A DNA stretch of 64,000 nucleotides from Theristus sp. LFF4_11 (taxonomy: Eukaryota > Nematoda > Chromadorea > Monhysterida > Xyalidae): positions 34,600 through 98,599 of the forward strand of contig JASANC010004370.1 of NCBI GenBank assembly GCA_030248135.1, in the 5' to 3' direction. Below the pieces are notes generated by a model. It had not been told where the DNA came from, did not search any database, and saw only the letters and a list, made by a program, of their open reading frames with translations. A program made the position numbers and the translations under genes. Shown here piece after piece: positions 1-12,200 of this stretch (the first letter of the stretch is position 1; each line of letters begins with the position of its first letter).

Positions 1-92
1 AAAGGCGTCCGTTTTCGCACGCTGTTCTGGTCCTAAAGCAAAAAAATAGCCACATAAAAGCGGAGGGTGGTTTCGCTCCTCTCTGCTGATTA

Positions 93-230
93 CAGTCAAA
101 CTCTGAGTTATAGGGAATCACTGAATTGGTTGGTGATCACGTGCATGCATGTTTTCTGTGCAAAAATTGCTGTGGGGGCGGAGTTTGGTTTGCACAGAAA
201 GCTTGCATCACGTGATGATCACCACCAAAA
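93..230. mobile_element. MITE family 1 copy (TACAGTC ends, ATTGGTTGG subterminal), right end eroded
   Basis: Foldback sequence with arms reading GAATTGGTTGGTGATCACG and, inverted, CGTGATGATCACCACCAA. It is preceded by TA at 91-92. The same family occurs at 14802, 19953, 25266 and 32933. The right terminus cannot be traced: homology fades about 20 bases before the donor of the lectin exon 2. Confidence 0.6.
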
Positions 231-248
231 ACCAGAACCCACACTCAC

Positions 249-1164
249 CAACAAACTCGCACACTCCCTCGCGCGACCAGCTGCAATCAACCTCGACCAC
301 TTCACTCAGAGTCTCGATCGCCACGCAGTCCGCTCCGTTTTGGCCTCGCTGCGTAGACCAAACGGCCGGATTGATCGGGCCCAACTCCGGGACGTTTCTG
401 TCGTACGCGAAGTTTGCGGCTCGATCGTCAGCGTAGTTTTGGCCGGGCGCTTTTTTGGTGACCCGGTCGCCGGCGACATAGACCACGACGCCGGTGTCCG
501 GTTCGACGGATTGCTGCGAAATAAAGCCGTGGTTGTTGTTGTTGGGGGTTTTAAGCGATGTTTCTATCCAGGGCTAACCCAGAACAGCGTACAGAACGCC
601 GTCCCGGAGTGATTATCGAGTTTTCCCTGTCATTAAGGCGGGGGGGGGGGGGCTCGATCCACCGAACGCACAGAAAAGAAAAAAAAACGCGCTACCACCA
701 GGACACGAGCGGGGACAAAGGTAGACGCCGGAAAAACGGTGTCCGAACATGTGTCCGGTGTCGTGTCCGAAATCCGACAGCGTTTTTTTCAAAGAGCGAA
801 GCTCTTAAAGTTTTAATTAACAACCACCACATATGACTGAGAGCAATAGAAGGAGTGAAAAAAGGACTCGGTGAAAAAACAATCAAACATTTTCAAGAAA
901 AAACCGCACCAGCCATCCGAGAATCACGTCTCGCACAGTGACATTTGCGATCACGGCCAGACGCCCACCATGAGAGGCGCAGTATTGTTTCCAGCCCAAC
1001 GGGCCTGTCCAATACCCGTTCGGGTACACGAAGCATGTTTCGTTCCCGTAGCGGAATTGCGGGTACGCCGCTAGAGAGGGGGGCGAACAGACGCTGGCAA
1101 ACGTTGACCGTGGGAGATTCAGGATGCAAAATGCAATCAGTATTATCTTAATGTTGTTTGCCAT
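249..1164 (-). CDS. Secreted C-type lectin-like protein, two 5' coding exons, 3' end outside or lost
   Basis: Minus-strand gene. Exon 1 is 1164-910 and exon 2 is 513-249. Exon 1 starts with ATG and a hydrophobic signal peptide of about 23 residues. It continues into the first half of a C-type lectin fold: a Trp-Lys-Gln-Tyr-Cys element, then HGGRLAVIANVTV, the usual 'GGrLA.I.n' signature. The donor after ...ILGWL is gtgcgg (phase 0), and the exon 2 acceptor is tttcgcag (phase 0), so the frame joins cleanly. Exon 2 carries the C-terminal half with ADCVAIE and VDCSW...GVCEF cysteines. The Ca-binding EPN/QPD and WND motifs are not evident, so sugar binding is doubtful. A gtgagt donor at 248 (phase 1) implies at least one more exon to the left, but only a MITE is seen there. 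The intron holds a SINE. The C-lectin call is firm; the ligand is unknown. Confidence 0.75.
545..714 (-). repeat. tRNA-headed SINE, copy 1 (minus strand)
   Basis: Read on the minus strand, the element starts with a tRNA-like head: an A-box-like TGGTGGTAGCGCG and a B-box-like GGATCGAGCC. A body follows that matches 14262-14434, including 'acagaacgcc' and the stretch 'gagttttccctgtcatt'. It ends in an AACAAC-rich tail. It lies in the intron of the lectin gene. The head is damaged by T and C homopolymer runs. Confidence 0.55.
730..790. repeat. MITE family 3 fragment (GTGTCC-rich terminus)
   Basis: Short stretch with GTGTCCGAACATGTGTCCGG and a CAGCGTTTTTTT end, matching the termini of better-preserved copies at 9462, 16723 and 63799. 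Only one terminus is seen. Confidence 0.4.
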
Positions 1165-1857
1165 TTTTTGAAAACTGTGGTTTTTGTATGGTTGTTGTTG
1201 TGTTGTTGGTCAATTCTAATTAGTGACATGAATTAAGTCGAATTTCTTTGGGGATATGAAAGTGGTCATAAAGACGGACAGGACACGCGATGCAACACAA
1301 GATATTTTTTTAGCATGCTGTGACACGCACGCCATACACCGATATGTTTGACTTCGATTTCAAGGTTTCAAAGTTGACAAATCCCGTTTGAACTGGATTC
1401 CGGTTGAAGTTAAAGTTTTTTGTTTATATTACCTCTAATTAAATAAAAACACATGAGCATGTTGTACAGTACATGTTGCTCTTGGGCTTTTTTACATGAT
1501 ATGATACATGTGATATACGTATTGCACATACCTCTTGATTTTATGCGTCATAAATCACCCTTTTGCTGATCCTTAGCAAAAAAACCGTTGTATGTAAAAT
1601 AAAAGTTAATTTATCATGTAATTTTGAAATTGAAGTTTTTTCATGATGTGATTGATCCCTGGTTGAAATTGACTTTTTGATATTTTTTTCCGAAATATTC
1701 ATCGTTTCCACCTCTAAAATTGACATTGTGAGCCCACAGTTTTGATGATGTTGCGGCTAAAAGATGTTCAAAAACTTTTTCAAGCAAGCAGAAGTGGAAT
1801 AAAAAGCAATGGTGGACATCGAAACGGAATATGTTTCTCTCAGCAACAATTACACGC
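1165..1857. other. AT-rich intergenic stretch, nothing recognised
   Basis: Upstream of the lectin start codon on the minus strand, so it should hold that promoter, but no clear core element was found. Short ORFs here are low-complexity and show no family resemblance. Confidence 0.5.
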
Positions 1858-1985
1858 ACAACATGTCCGAACTCATATCCGGTGTCGTGTTTTGTCCCGG
1901 TTAGTTACTCGGCATTCAGCATAAGAATTTATCCCGGGACAAAACACGACGCAGGACACCAGTTCGAACATTTTTTTGAGCGTGT
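1858..1985. mobile_element. MITE family 3 copy, palindromic
   Basis: Left arm has CATGTCCGAAC and GTGTCGTGTTTTGTCCCGG. Right arm reads the inverse (CCGGGACAAAACACGAC, GTTCGAACAT) and closes with TTTTTTTGAGCGTG, the family end. About 128 bp with a short loop. Confidence 0.6.
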
Positions 1986-2092
1986 TTGAAGTAAAGAAAG
2001 CGTGGAAAATGTTCATTGTTCGCCAGAATTCAGAAAAAAACACTGTCATGTCATGTGCCTAACTAAAACAGAAAGCTTTTCTGAATGCACTA

Positions 2093-2978
2093 ATTCATTT
2101 GTTTGTTTGTTGTTCGCTTTGCACAATCACGATGTAGCGCGTAAACTGCGCTTGCAAGTTGTTTGTTGTTCGCTTTGCACATTCACGATGTAGCGCGTAA
2201 ACTGCGCTTGCAAGTTGTTTGTTGTTCGCTTTGCACAATCACGATGTAGCGCGTAAACTGCGCTTGCAAGTTGTTTGTTGTTCGCTTTGCACAATCACGA
2301 TGTAGCGCGTAAACTGCGCTTGCAAGTTGTTTGTTGGTCGCTTTGCACAATCACGATGTAGCGCGTAAACTCCGTTTGCAAGTTGTTTGTTGTTCTCTTT
2401 GCACAATCACGATGTAGCGCGTAAACTGCGCTTGCAAGTTGTTTGTTGGTCGCTTTGCACAATCACGATGTAGCGCGTAAACTCCGTTTGCAAGTTGTTT
2501 GTTGTTCTCTTTGCACAATCACGATGTAGCGCGTAAACTGCACTTGCAAGTTGTTTGTTGTTCGCTTTGCACAATCACGATTTAGCGCGTAAACTGCGCT
2601 TGCAAGTTGTTTGTTGTTCGCTTTGCACAATCACGATGTAGCGCGTAAACTGCGCTTGCAAGTTGTTTGTTGTTCGCTTTGCACAATCACGATGTAGCGC
2701 GAAAACTGCGCTCGCAAGTTGTTTGTGGTTCGCTTTGCGCAATCACGATGTAGCGCGTAAACTGCGCTTGCAAGTTGTTTGTTGTTCGCTTTGCACAATC
2801 ACGATGTAGCGCGTAAACTGCGCTTGCAAGTTGTTTGTTGTTCGCTTTGCACGATCACGATGTAGCGCGTAAACTCCGTTTGCAAGTTGTTTGTTGTTCG
2901 CTTTGCACAATCACGATGTAGCGCGTAAACTGCGCTTGCAAGTTAGTTGTTTGTTGTTCGCTTTGCACAATCGAATTC
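2093..2978. repeat. 56-bp minisatellite, about 15 copies
   Basis: The motif GATGTAGCGCG recurs at 2131, 2187, 2243 and 2299, exactly 56 bases apart, and onward to about 2970. Units carry GCTTTGCACAATCACGATG and TAAACTGCGCTTGCAAGT. Two variant units (CTCCGTTTGC with TTCTCTTTGC) appear as adjacent pairs, suggesting block duplication. No conserved ORF. Confidence 0.95.
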
Positions 2979-4420
2979 AATTAAATTCGATTTTGTTCTT
3001 ATGACCGGTTTTACACCGCGTGATTTTGAGACACCACCACAATACCAACCATCAAAACGCGATTTGTCAGTTTAAATTCAGTTTTTATGCTTTTGAACTT
3101 GCCGAGCGCACATCAGGTGGTCGAAAACAGCAAAAAAGGGACACGGATACTGCGCGGGACACCCATGTGACAGGACACCGGACACGTTTTTTAGCGTGAA
3201 TGTGAACAATAAAATAATGCGCTTAATAATACGCATTAGCATCGATTTCCGCATTACACCTATTTGTTCTCCGTTTTCCCCGCGACCCTACACTTTTTAT
3301 TACAGGGGTTTCTTCATAGCCGACGCCCCTGCGGTTTTCAAGTTTATCAATTAGTGATTTATTCAGTAAGTGTACCTCCATTTTTCGTTCAGAATCGAAC
3401 TGTATGCAAAAAACCCATGTACAAAATCACATTAGAGAGCGCTAGAGAGTGTACAACATGAACGGTGTAAACAGCAAAAAAGCATGCAAGCCGGGTGACG
3501 CACGCTGGCGCTGTCAATGCAACAACATGCGTGCGTGACCTCGCGTGGTTTGTTTGGCATCGTTTTGTTCCAGAACGCTGAGAGCCTGGGAGACTTTTTT
3601 GTGACGATCTTTTCAGTTGTGCCAACATTCTTTGCTAAAAACACTGAAAACAGGAATCGATTGGAGAAGGAATTGAAATATTGAAAGATTGGTGCTGTCT
3701 CATTGCATAGAAACGACTGCATGACCAAGCAAAATGATCATCAAAAATACGTTCAATTCAGTGGTTTACCATCACTAAAAAGACATTATTGAGTTAGCGT
3801 ATTGCAGCAAGTTGTTGATTTCTGTGTGGTTAAGTGCACAAAAACTTTTCTGGCAATTTGCTACCTAGAAACATTGATTGAGAAACAGTGATCAAGAATC
3901 AAGTCGCTGAAGGCATAAAAACTGTGCATGTTTACAGATTTACGATGATGTCCTGTACAGAAAAGATGCCAATCTTTTTTTCTCCATGATGTTTACGACG
4001 CTTTCAGTGCGTTTTTTATCAGTTTTGTGGTAAATTTTTGCATTTTTTATAAACATTTTTTTGCAAATCCAATCAGTTCGATGTAAAATGATTCAACCAA
4101 CTGTGAAACAGTTTTTTTGAAATTTTGTTTTTTGCTTATCATTTACAACTTTTGTTCAAGCAGGAAATGTTTCTGGTTGCTTTTATCACTCCCACACCTT
4201 TGTTTGGGTGTACATAAATATACCTTTTGATTACAGTTTTTGCGTGTTTTTTCTCATTTTGGCGTTTCTTGATAAGTTTTCAAGAGATCAACGATAAAAA
4301 CTTTTGTGTGTGTGAGAGAGAAAACGTGTTTTTATCTTGTTTAAAAAGTTTAAAATACATAAATTCCACATATGGGTAAAATTCATGTGATCAATCGTAT
4401 TGCGCAGTTTGGTTGGCTTG
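2979..4420. other. AT-rich intergenic DNA with one MITE family 3 remnant
   Basis: The only recognisable item is a family 3 remnant near 3130-3200 (GGACACGGATAC, CAGGACACCGGACACG, TTTTTTAGCGTG). The rest is AT-rich, with homopolymer runs and no supported gene. Confidence 0.5.
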
Positions 4421-4575
4421 CTCAATCAGCCTAAACTAAATACTACTTTATGAATGCGTCGCTTTAGGCTGATTGAGCAAGCAAGCAAGCGACGCATTCA
4501 TAAAGTAGTATTTAGTGACGCGTAGCCGTGTTTTAAAACATGCGGTCACTAAACACTCCTTCATGAATGCTTGTT
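4418..4575. mobile_element. Nested hairpin MITE (TTCATRAAG...TATTTAGTG family 5)
   Basis: A perfect 29-bp inverted repeat: CTAAATACTACTTTATGAAT... is mirrored by ...ATTCATAAAGTAGTATTTAG around a TTAGGCTGATTGAGCAAG loop that is itself inverted at 4420. A second, looser inverted pair (TATTTAGTGACGCG and CGGTCACTAAAC) follows. Related to the copy at 7925. Confidence 0.7.
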
Positions 4576-6025
4576 AAATGTTATACGAAACAAACACGAA
4601 AAAGTTTTTTCTGCGAAACCTCCAAAAAATCGCAAAAATGCCCATTTCCTTTAAAAGTGTCCTTCTGGGACGTCCGCCCCATGCAGCTAAAATGGAAAAC
4701 TGCTTTGAGAAAAAAAAGAAAATAAAAAATACACACTGTGATACTTTTGCACTGCCACTGTCTGGTGTGTCTAGCTGGTGGTGACTACTTCAATGTTTTC
4801 AAAACTATAAAACTGGTGCTGGTATCAGTGTGTAGAAAAAGACAGAGTGTGTGTCTGTGTGGATTTCTGCTGCGACCAAAGAAAAACCAGTTTTATTCGG
4901 TTTTTCACCTTTTTCCACTAAAACGTGTATACTGCTGTAACCTGCGTTTGTAAATTCACATTAGGTCCACAGTGTGTGCACTTGTAAATTGTTCAGTATT
5001 CGTTTTGACTATTATATATTCGCATTTTGAAATTCTGCGAAAAATTATTATACGGTGTTCTATAAAATAATTGAGTAATTTCAATCAATTAAGATCATTT
5101 CAATGCAATTTGAAATTGAGCTGCAACTGAACTGAACTTTGTTTTAGAATAATAGGTGAACACACACTTTTCTTAAAATCATGTGTCTGTAAAACGCAAA
5201 AAACTGCATGAAGTTTGCGTTTTGCAGTGCACATTATTTATTTACAATAGTTTGCATTGAGGTTGATTCTAAATACTTTTTCCGGCGAATATAACTAGAA
5301 CTACACGTACAAACAAATGCGCTTGTGTTTATAATAATCCTGTCGGCTTGTTTCTGTAATTGTTTACGTTTCATTTTTTTCATCCTCGACTTTTTTTTTG
5401 TTTCAGTTTGTTATTACTTTTTTGAAGGCAGTGTTACTTGGTGTGCATTTTTCTGCGCTTGTGATTGCGAAAGACCCGCGACGCTGTTAAAATTTCTTTC
5501 GTTTGGTCTCCCTTGTTGGAACTAAAATTGTGTTTGAATAATTGATTCATTGGCTTATTATTTGTTTCGGACGGAGGTATTGAATTTCAAAATTTCAAAT
5601 AAAGCTACTGCAGCCGAATGGAATTCAAACGTATCTGTTCAGCATAGTTTTTCGTTTGAGACCTTTTTCTGTATTTTTTTTTTGCATTTCCAGACATCAA
5701 AACTGTATTTAATTTAGGGCACATCAATAATGGAGTTTTCGTTTTACCAATAATAATGCATGTTATTGTTGGTGACCTAGAAATGTCTGTCTGCAAGATG
5801 TGTTCATTGTTGTTGTAGTTTTTTTTTAATTCAGACAAAAACTCAGTTATTTTTCATTCTGTTTTTTAAAACTTTGCAGTTACATACATACGGTAGCCCA
5901 GCGACAATGACCACACCTAGATGGTGTAGATAATGGCTTAATTAACGAAATATCAAAAAAATCGGCATAATAACTCCAAACAAACACATCAAAAAACTAA
6001 ACTTCTGAAAACAAAAACAAAAACG
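4576..6025. other. AT-rich non-coding stretch upstream of the numb 5' exon
   Basis: No conserved protein, RNA or repeat recognised. It should contain the upstream promoter of numb if the exon at 6026 is real. Confidence 0.4.
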
Positions 6026-6234
6026 ATGTTCCGCCGAGCGAAATCCAAACGCGAATACTCGACAAAGGACCGAATCGTGGCTGCCGATGAGAAGAACCAA
6101 CGGTCGAATTCCGTGGACCAACCGAGCGACACCAGCCAACCAAACCAGCAACCGTTCCACCGGCATTTCCACCGCGCCGGCACGCACGTCAACCCGGATG
6201 GTACCACTGGCTATGGACTCAGTCGACATCCCTC
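6026..6234 (+). CDS. numb: Candidate upstream coding exon of numb (exon 1a)
   Basis: ATG-initiated open stretch of 69 codons, hydrophilic and rich in Arg, Ser and His, closing at a good donor (gtgagt) in phase 2. The acceptor ttttttccag before 10095 opens in phase 2 and reads through seven codons (S-K-F-V-R-R-G) without a stop into MDKLRRS. The N-terminal residues match no family I recognise. Alternative 5' exons are known for Numb in other animals, so an isoform is plausible, but no transcript supports it here. Confidence 0.55.
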
Positions 6235-9200
6235 GTGAGTTGTGTTTGATTTTTTTGTTGATTTTTTTAAAATTTTTGTTGTCGTTTTGGAAAGTTCGTA
6301 CAGTGTGTTTTTCTTGCGCCTCTGTCGCGTTTTTTTTCGCAGAACACACAAACTTTTGTGTCCACAATATACGACGGTGCCAGAGATTTCAATTTGCCGC
6401 GCAAAATTCACGAAACATTGCCCAATATCTCATTCTGCGTGCACTCATTACACATTGAACACTATTTTTTACAAGAAATGCAGGCATCAATCGGAAAAAC
6501 TGGAAAAACTTTGTGACTTAATCTTTTGATAGTCGAACTCACCTGTCCCAGGCAGACCAAGGCGCCTTGAACCACTTGACCATCGGATTCGCCCTCTTCC
6601 CTCAGCTTTTGTTTTCTGAATTTTCGCGGTTGCCTTCAAGAAATGCAATGAATGAGCAAACATAAGCAGACAAAATGGTTAACAACACGCTCAAACAATT
6701 CTAAAATCCATTCCAAAATTCTTGCCAATGTTCCATTCCAAAATTTAATTCGTGCCATTCCAAAACATGTGCCAAAATTGTGAAAATATTATGCAAAATT
6801 TTGAAAGTTCTTGGCATGGAATGAATTTTGGAATTTTGGCCACCAAACTCGAATCCCATGCTTTAAAAAAACAAACCATTTTACCCCTTTTCTGTCCCTG
6901 CCAATTCTTTTGACCGCAGTCCCCACCGCACACATTCACACCGCTCCATTTGAAGCGGATATTGCACGCATTCCACCCCCTTATAAAGGTCCATTTATTC
7001 ATCATGCAGTTGGTTGTGTTTTATTGTATTTACGTTATAATGTGTCATCCTGTTTTTGTGCGTGCGGGCATTTTTTTCTGTTGTTGTGTGTAAGTTGATG
7101 TTTCACGGACACAACAGCGTGCTATGCTTTGGACCTTTTTTGCGCATTGGCTCCACTATTCTTCTCAGCTATAGTTTCTTACATTTCCAATGGCATGTTT
7201 TCAGCGATGGTCTTCAAAAAAAACTTTTCAGCAGAATATTTTTCAGCAACAGAGCACGCACGCAAAGGTCACCACTTTCATTTTCTTGCTCCATTTTATC
7301 ATGATGAAAAAAGCTGGCTCCAAACAGCAAAGTGTACAAGCCATCACTGTTTAGTACCGGAATAAAAGTGGAATATAAAGTGGTGAACCTTGGTAAAGTA
7401 ATTGACAAGTTCAACTAGCGTCCTGTCCTTTGCTCCAATTGTTTATTATTGCATCTTTATGTTTTCAATCACTATCCTGAGTGTGCAACAGACTTGTTTT
7501 GTGTCATAAAAAGTCGGTGTGAAGATCCGGCGACACATCAGATAAAAAGGCGCTGTCTTGTTATCAGTGTGCTTTGTGTTTCTGTTTGAATTTCAAGTCT
7601 GGCAGTGCAAAAAACATTATGTGTGCTCTGTCAGTTTTCTCGTTTTGTGGGTAAAGAAATTTGTCCGTTTTATAAAACAAGAAGATTTTTTTGAACTATT
7701 TAATGGCATGTAATTCACTTCACACTGCTGCGTTCATCTCAGAGACTTCAAAAATCTTTTCCAATAAAAAATGACTGATCCAACAGCGCTGAGTTACGCC
7801 AGCAGAAACCAAGGGTAAGAGTTTTAAGGCTGAAAATCTAAGTGAATCTTGATTCCTTGTCTAAAGACAGTGCTCATGCATCATTGTGGCACAGGCGCCA
7901 GACTAGATGCAAGTACTTTTAAGCGTGTAAAGAGCCATTCATGAAGCAGTATTTAGTGACCGCGCAGCCATGTTTTAACACTGCTACGCGTCACTAAATA
8001 CTGCTTCATGAACGCGCCTTTAGTATAATACATGCACACCTAGATGTGCCTGTGTGTTTGTTTGTGACTGCGCAACTGTGTTAGACATCAATGTAATCGG
8101 AGTGCTTAATGTAGGTTTTTGTACCCAAAAAGGATTTCTTGAATAGCATATACCGTTGAAATGAAAATGCATCACGATACGATGACACATTTTCAAGTAC
8201 AAATGATTCATGAAACGAGACGAGACGCTTTTGCAACAGTTTTTTTTGTCTGTTTTATTGTTACGCTGACGAAATTGCGCAACGCACGTCGTGTCGTCTG
8301 CAAGATTTCGATTTCACAAACTTTTCGTTATTTTTTTTTCACCGACTCCGCAATTTTCAAACATGCAAAGCGCGAAATTCATTTCACAAAACCAACCTTT
8401 CAACAAAACATGTCAAAGCTCAATCCGATATTGGCAAGCGTGCGCTTGGAAAGCAGTGTCTCGCACGAGAAAATCGATAAATTTAGCTGGAACACAAGCA
8501 CAGCACTAGCACAGCGCACGCGAACAAGCAAACGGCACACACACTGCATGCGTTTTTGAACAAAGCAATGGCGCGGCTCGTAATGCACATTGGCGCTCTA
8601 CAGGGTGTGTCGCAAATTAAGACCAGTGCTAAAAATGCCAAACGTGCACGAAAACATCGATGCGATGTTTTTTTCTCAAAATCTGATTCGAATATCTATA
8701 GTACGCTCATTGGAGCGGAGTGGAAACGGGAAAAATTCGCGTTTTTTAGTAGAGAAACCGGAAAACCTCACATCGTACATAGTTTCCGGCCACACCCTGT
8801 TCCACGTTAGCCCGCGCTTTCGCCTCGGTTTGTCTTATATTCCCCAGTTGCTGTGTGTCGGGAATAAATGAGCTACTGCTCCTGTCTAGCGCTGCATATC
8901 CAACGGCTGTCTCTGCCTTGTAGTATCGAGTAAAGTGTAAGTAGTTTCCAGACGTTTTCGGCCGGTTCAATTTTCAATAGATGCGCAAGGATCAGTGTGT
9001 GTGTGCCTTTAAAACATTAGATTGAAGCTCTGGCAAAGCAGATATATCGGCTTACAACAACGCCACATACAGGCTGGCGCAGTATGTTCTTCTCTTTCTC
9101 GTGATAGAATGTGTCCATATACGGGAGTGTTCTCTTGTTGCTTGCGTCGTTCATGCCCATATACGACTTATGATCCATTTCAGCGGCAATATTAAATGTT

Positions 9201-12200
9201 CCAGAGACTCTGGTTTAATTTTTCTAAGACAAAGGACATCGTTGATGACGTTTTTTCGTTATTGTTGGGACTGTCGAAAGGTTGTCCATGTCAGAGGCAG
9301 TTATAAATTTCAGAGTAGTTTTTTTCTGAGACAAAAATATCGTTCTTGATATTTTTCGCTATTGATGATACTGCTGAAAGGTTCTACAAAGTTGCCCATG
9401 TATTCGCATTATATATTTGAAGAGATCCGTTTGTGTACTACTTGACCAAAAAACACGCCAAAAGTGGGTGTCCGAACAGGTGTCCTGTCCGCCTGGTTAT
9501 CCCGCGTGGTTTCCCGGACGGAAAAGTGGCCATTTTCTCTTCCGGTTTGGGACACCAAAAGCGAACAAGAAGACACCGGACACCGGTTTTTAGCGTACGG
9601 ATTGCCCGAGTACCGTAAAGTCTTGCATATAAGGTCTCCTTATATAAATTTGGAAATCAAAAATTTCTAAAAAAAGTGGAATTTCGTGTGACAGCCTTAT
9701 AAGTGGGAGGAGGTCTTATAAAGCGAACATTAGGAATTCCGGGCCTTATAAACGGGATAGGTTTTCGACCATGTCAAAATTTTGAATTTTTTGGTTTCCC
9801 GCCGTGTGACACTCCGCCCACTTTTGGGTGGGGGTCTTATAAGTGGGAGGAACCTTATATGCAAGACTTTACGGTAACCATGTTTTCAGTTCATTCTTTT
9901 TCCCTTGCATACACGATTGGGAATGATATCTTGGCATTCTTGAAAAAGACAGTTCCTCGTCTGTGACGAACCCGTCCTTGATGAAGAATACAAGGACTGC
10001 CTCATTTATTCGGCCATACTCTATAAACTCTCTGCTCCTTATGCGAGAAACAATAAGTCCACCAAACAAGCCGAAAAAAACCGGTTTTTTCCAGAAAATT
10101 CGTCCGTCGCGGCATGGACAAGTTGCGCCGCTCGATCCGTGAGTCGTTTCGACGCGGCTCAGCGAAGGAGCGAAACAGTTTACACCAGAATAACGGCTCT
10201 GGCGGCGGGGCCGGACGGAGGGGCTCTGGCGGGGGCCTGGAGGCGGCGGCGTCTGGTACGACCGCAGGCGGCAAACCGGCGGTCTGGCAGCAGGACGAGG
10301 ACGCGGTGCGAGCAGGCACCTGCAATTTTAGTGTCAAGGTTGGATCTTTTTATTTTGTGACCCGAGACTCTCAATGCGCGCATAGATAGATAGGTAAACA
10401 GTTTCGTGCATGACGCGCGAATTCAAAATTGGCAGCGTGATCCGAGTGTCCTAAATAGGGCCGAGTCACTTTGGCGATTTTGAATTGCCACATAAAGATT
10501 GAAACTGGTTTCGTTTTCTAAGTCTGCACATGCATTGAGTCGCAAAGGGTCGGTCTCAAATTGGCCAGACTCAATCTGGCTCCGGTCTCAATTAGGCCAG
10601 TTTCAATCTGGCTCGGCTCAATCTGGCTCGGCTCAATCTGGCTCGGCTCAATCGGGCTCGGCTCAATCGGGCTCGGCTTAATCTGGCTTGTTTCAATCTG
10701 GCCAGACAGAATTTGTTATTGCATGCGTGTGTGCACTGCACACGCTCACGGGGGAGAAGTAAAACGCACACACACAAAGACACACGTGGCGGTCAATAAT
10801 GGTCTGTGTTTCTTGACACGTAACAAGTATAAAAAACAATGGTATGACTTGTACAGCGGTGCGCACATGAGTGCACAGACAAGCGATGAAGACGATGTGT
10901 AAGTTTAGAGCATTTACAACAGAATGGTCCACAATGTCAGAGATGCCACACGAAATCTGTCTTTTGTTTTTTCGTGACTTTTTGTGCATCTTGTATCTTA
11001 TAATGTATTTTCAAAAGATTTTGCATCCATCCTTCATGAATTATTTGCGTGAAATTCGTTCTGTCCAGTTGTTTTCCCACTTTTTTGAATCAAAATTATT
11101 ATCAAACTTTTGGTTTCGGTTGAATTTTCTGTCGTTTATTTAGAGTGCAGCAAATTTTCAGCTGTTTGTGAACCCGAAGCGTGTCAACATCTAATAACAA
11201 TGGCGTGCAAAATGCAAAGAGAATCCACAACCAAGATCTGCTGCTTGACTCCGAAGGTCACCAACATGTCAGAAGCTCTCCAAAGCACCTCACGTCTGAT
11301 CCTGAAGCCGCAATTTGGCGTTGTCTGAAGAAGTCAACGTGTATTCCGTCAGAGTCATTCCGTCAGATGGCGCACTGAAACAACTTGTCCACAGAAGCCG
11401 AAAAGCCGGTTTCATGCCATATTTTGAACCCCGCCATATTTTGACCGGGGGGTCAAAATATTGCAATTTTGCAACTGCCATAGAATGACCTACCATGCCA
11501 TATTTTGACCTGCCCCCGAACCCCAGTGTATGGAAGGAGATATGAAGTGACACTTGACCAATGGGGGCGGAACTTCACAAATGGTCCAAATCAAGCCAGG
11601 AAAATGGTACATAACAACCAGCCTGCTGTACAGCTCAAAGAAGCTACACACCATATGAGGGTTGAAAACAAACAGTGCCTCTCATATGCAATGTTCATGC
11701 ACAATGCGATCAATACGCCTTTCGAGGTTGCTTGTTGCTGTCCGGAACTCAACTACGAACCGAAGTCCGTGAGGTATGTCTCATAACAGGAGCCAAACGG
11801 CTTGGAATCGCTTTCACCGAATATCATGTTTCTGTCGCTGTCTTCTACAGTTGGTTATTCTCTTTTTGTTGCTTTCTTGTTTTTCCGTCTCTCGATAACT
11901 TCTCATTTTGTGTCTTTATGAAAAATCTATGTTCAGATTTGAAATCATGACAAAAAATTGGTCAGGAAAGGTAAAAGAAGTGTAAAAATTGGTTCAATAT
12001 AACTCGAAAAACATGCATTCTTGCAGAAACCAAGGCAAGAAGGGAAACCAAAAAGCGTTTATTTGTTTACATTCCCACAATTTTATGACATAAATAGAAG
12101 ACACACACAAAGATATAATAAAAAATTCTGTCTGGCCAGATTGAAACAAGCCAGATTAAGCCGAGCCCGATTGAGCCGAGCCCGATTGAGCCGAGCCAGA

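Noticed and set aside
2093..2978. CRISPR-like array
   Set aside because: The repeat is continuous with no unique spacers, and the genome is eukaryotic.
8161..8559. A 132-codon ORF upstream of numb exon 2
   Set aside because: No similarity, low-complexity composition, sits in numb intron 1 without supporting splice sites.
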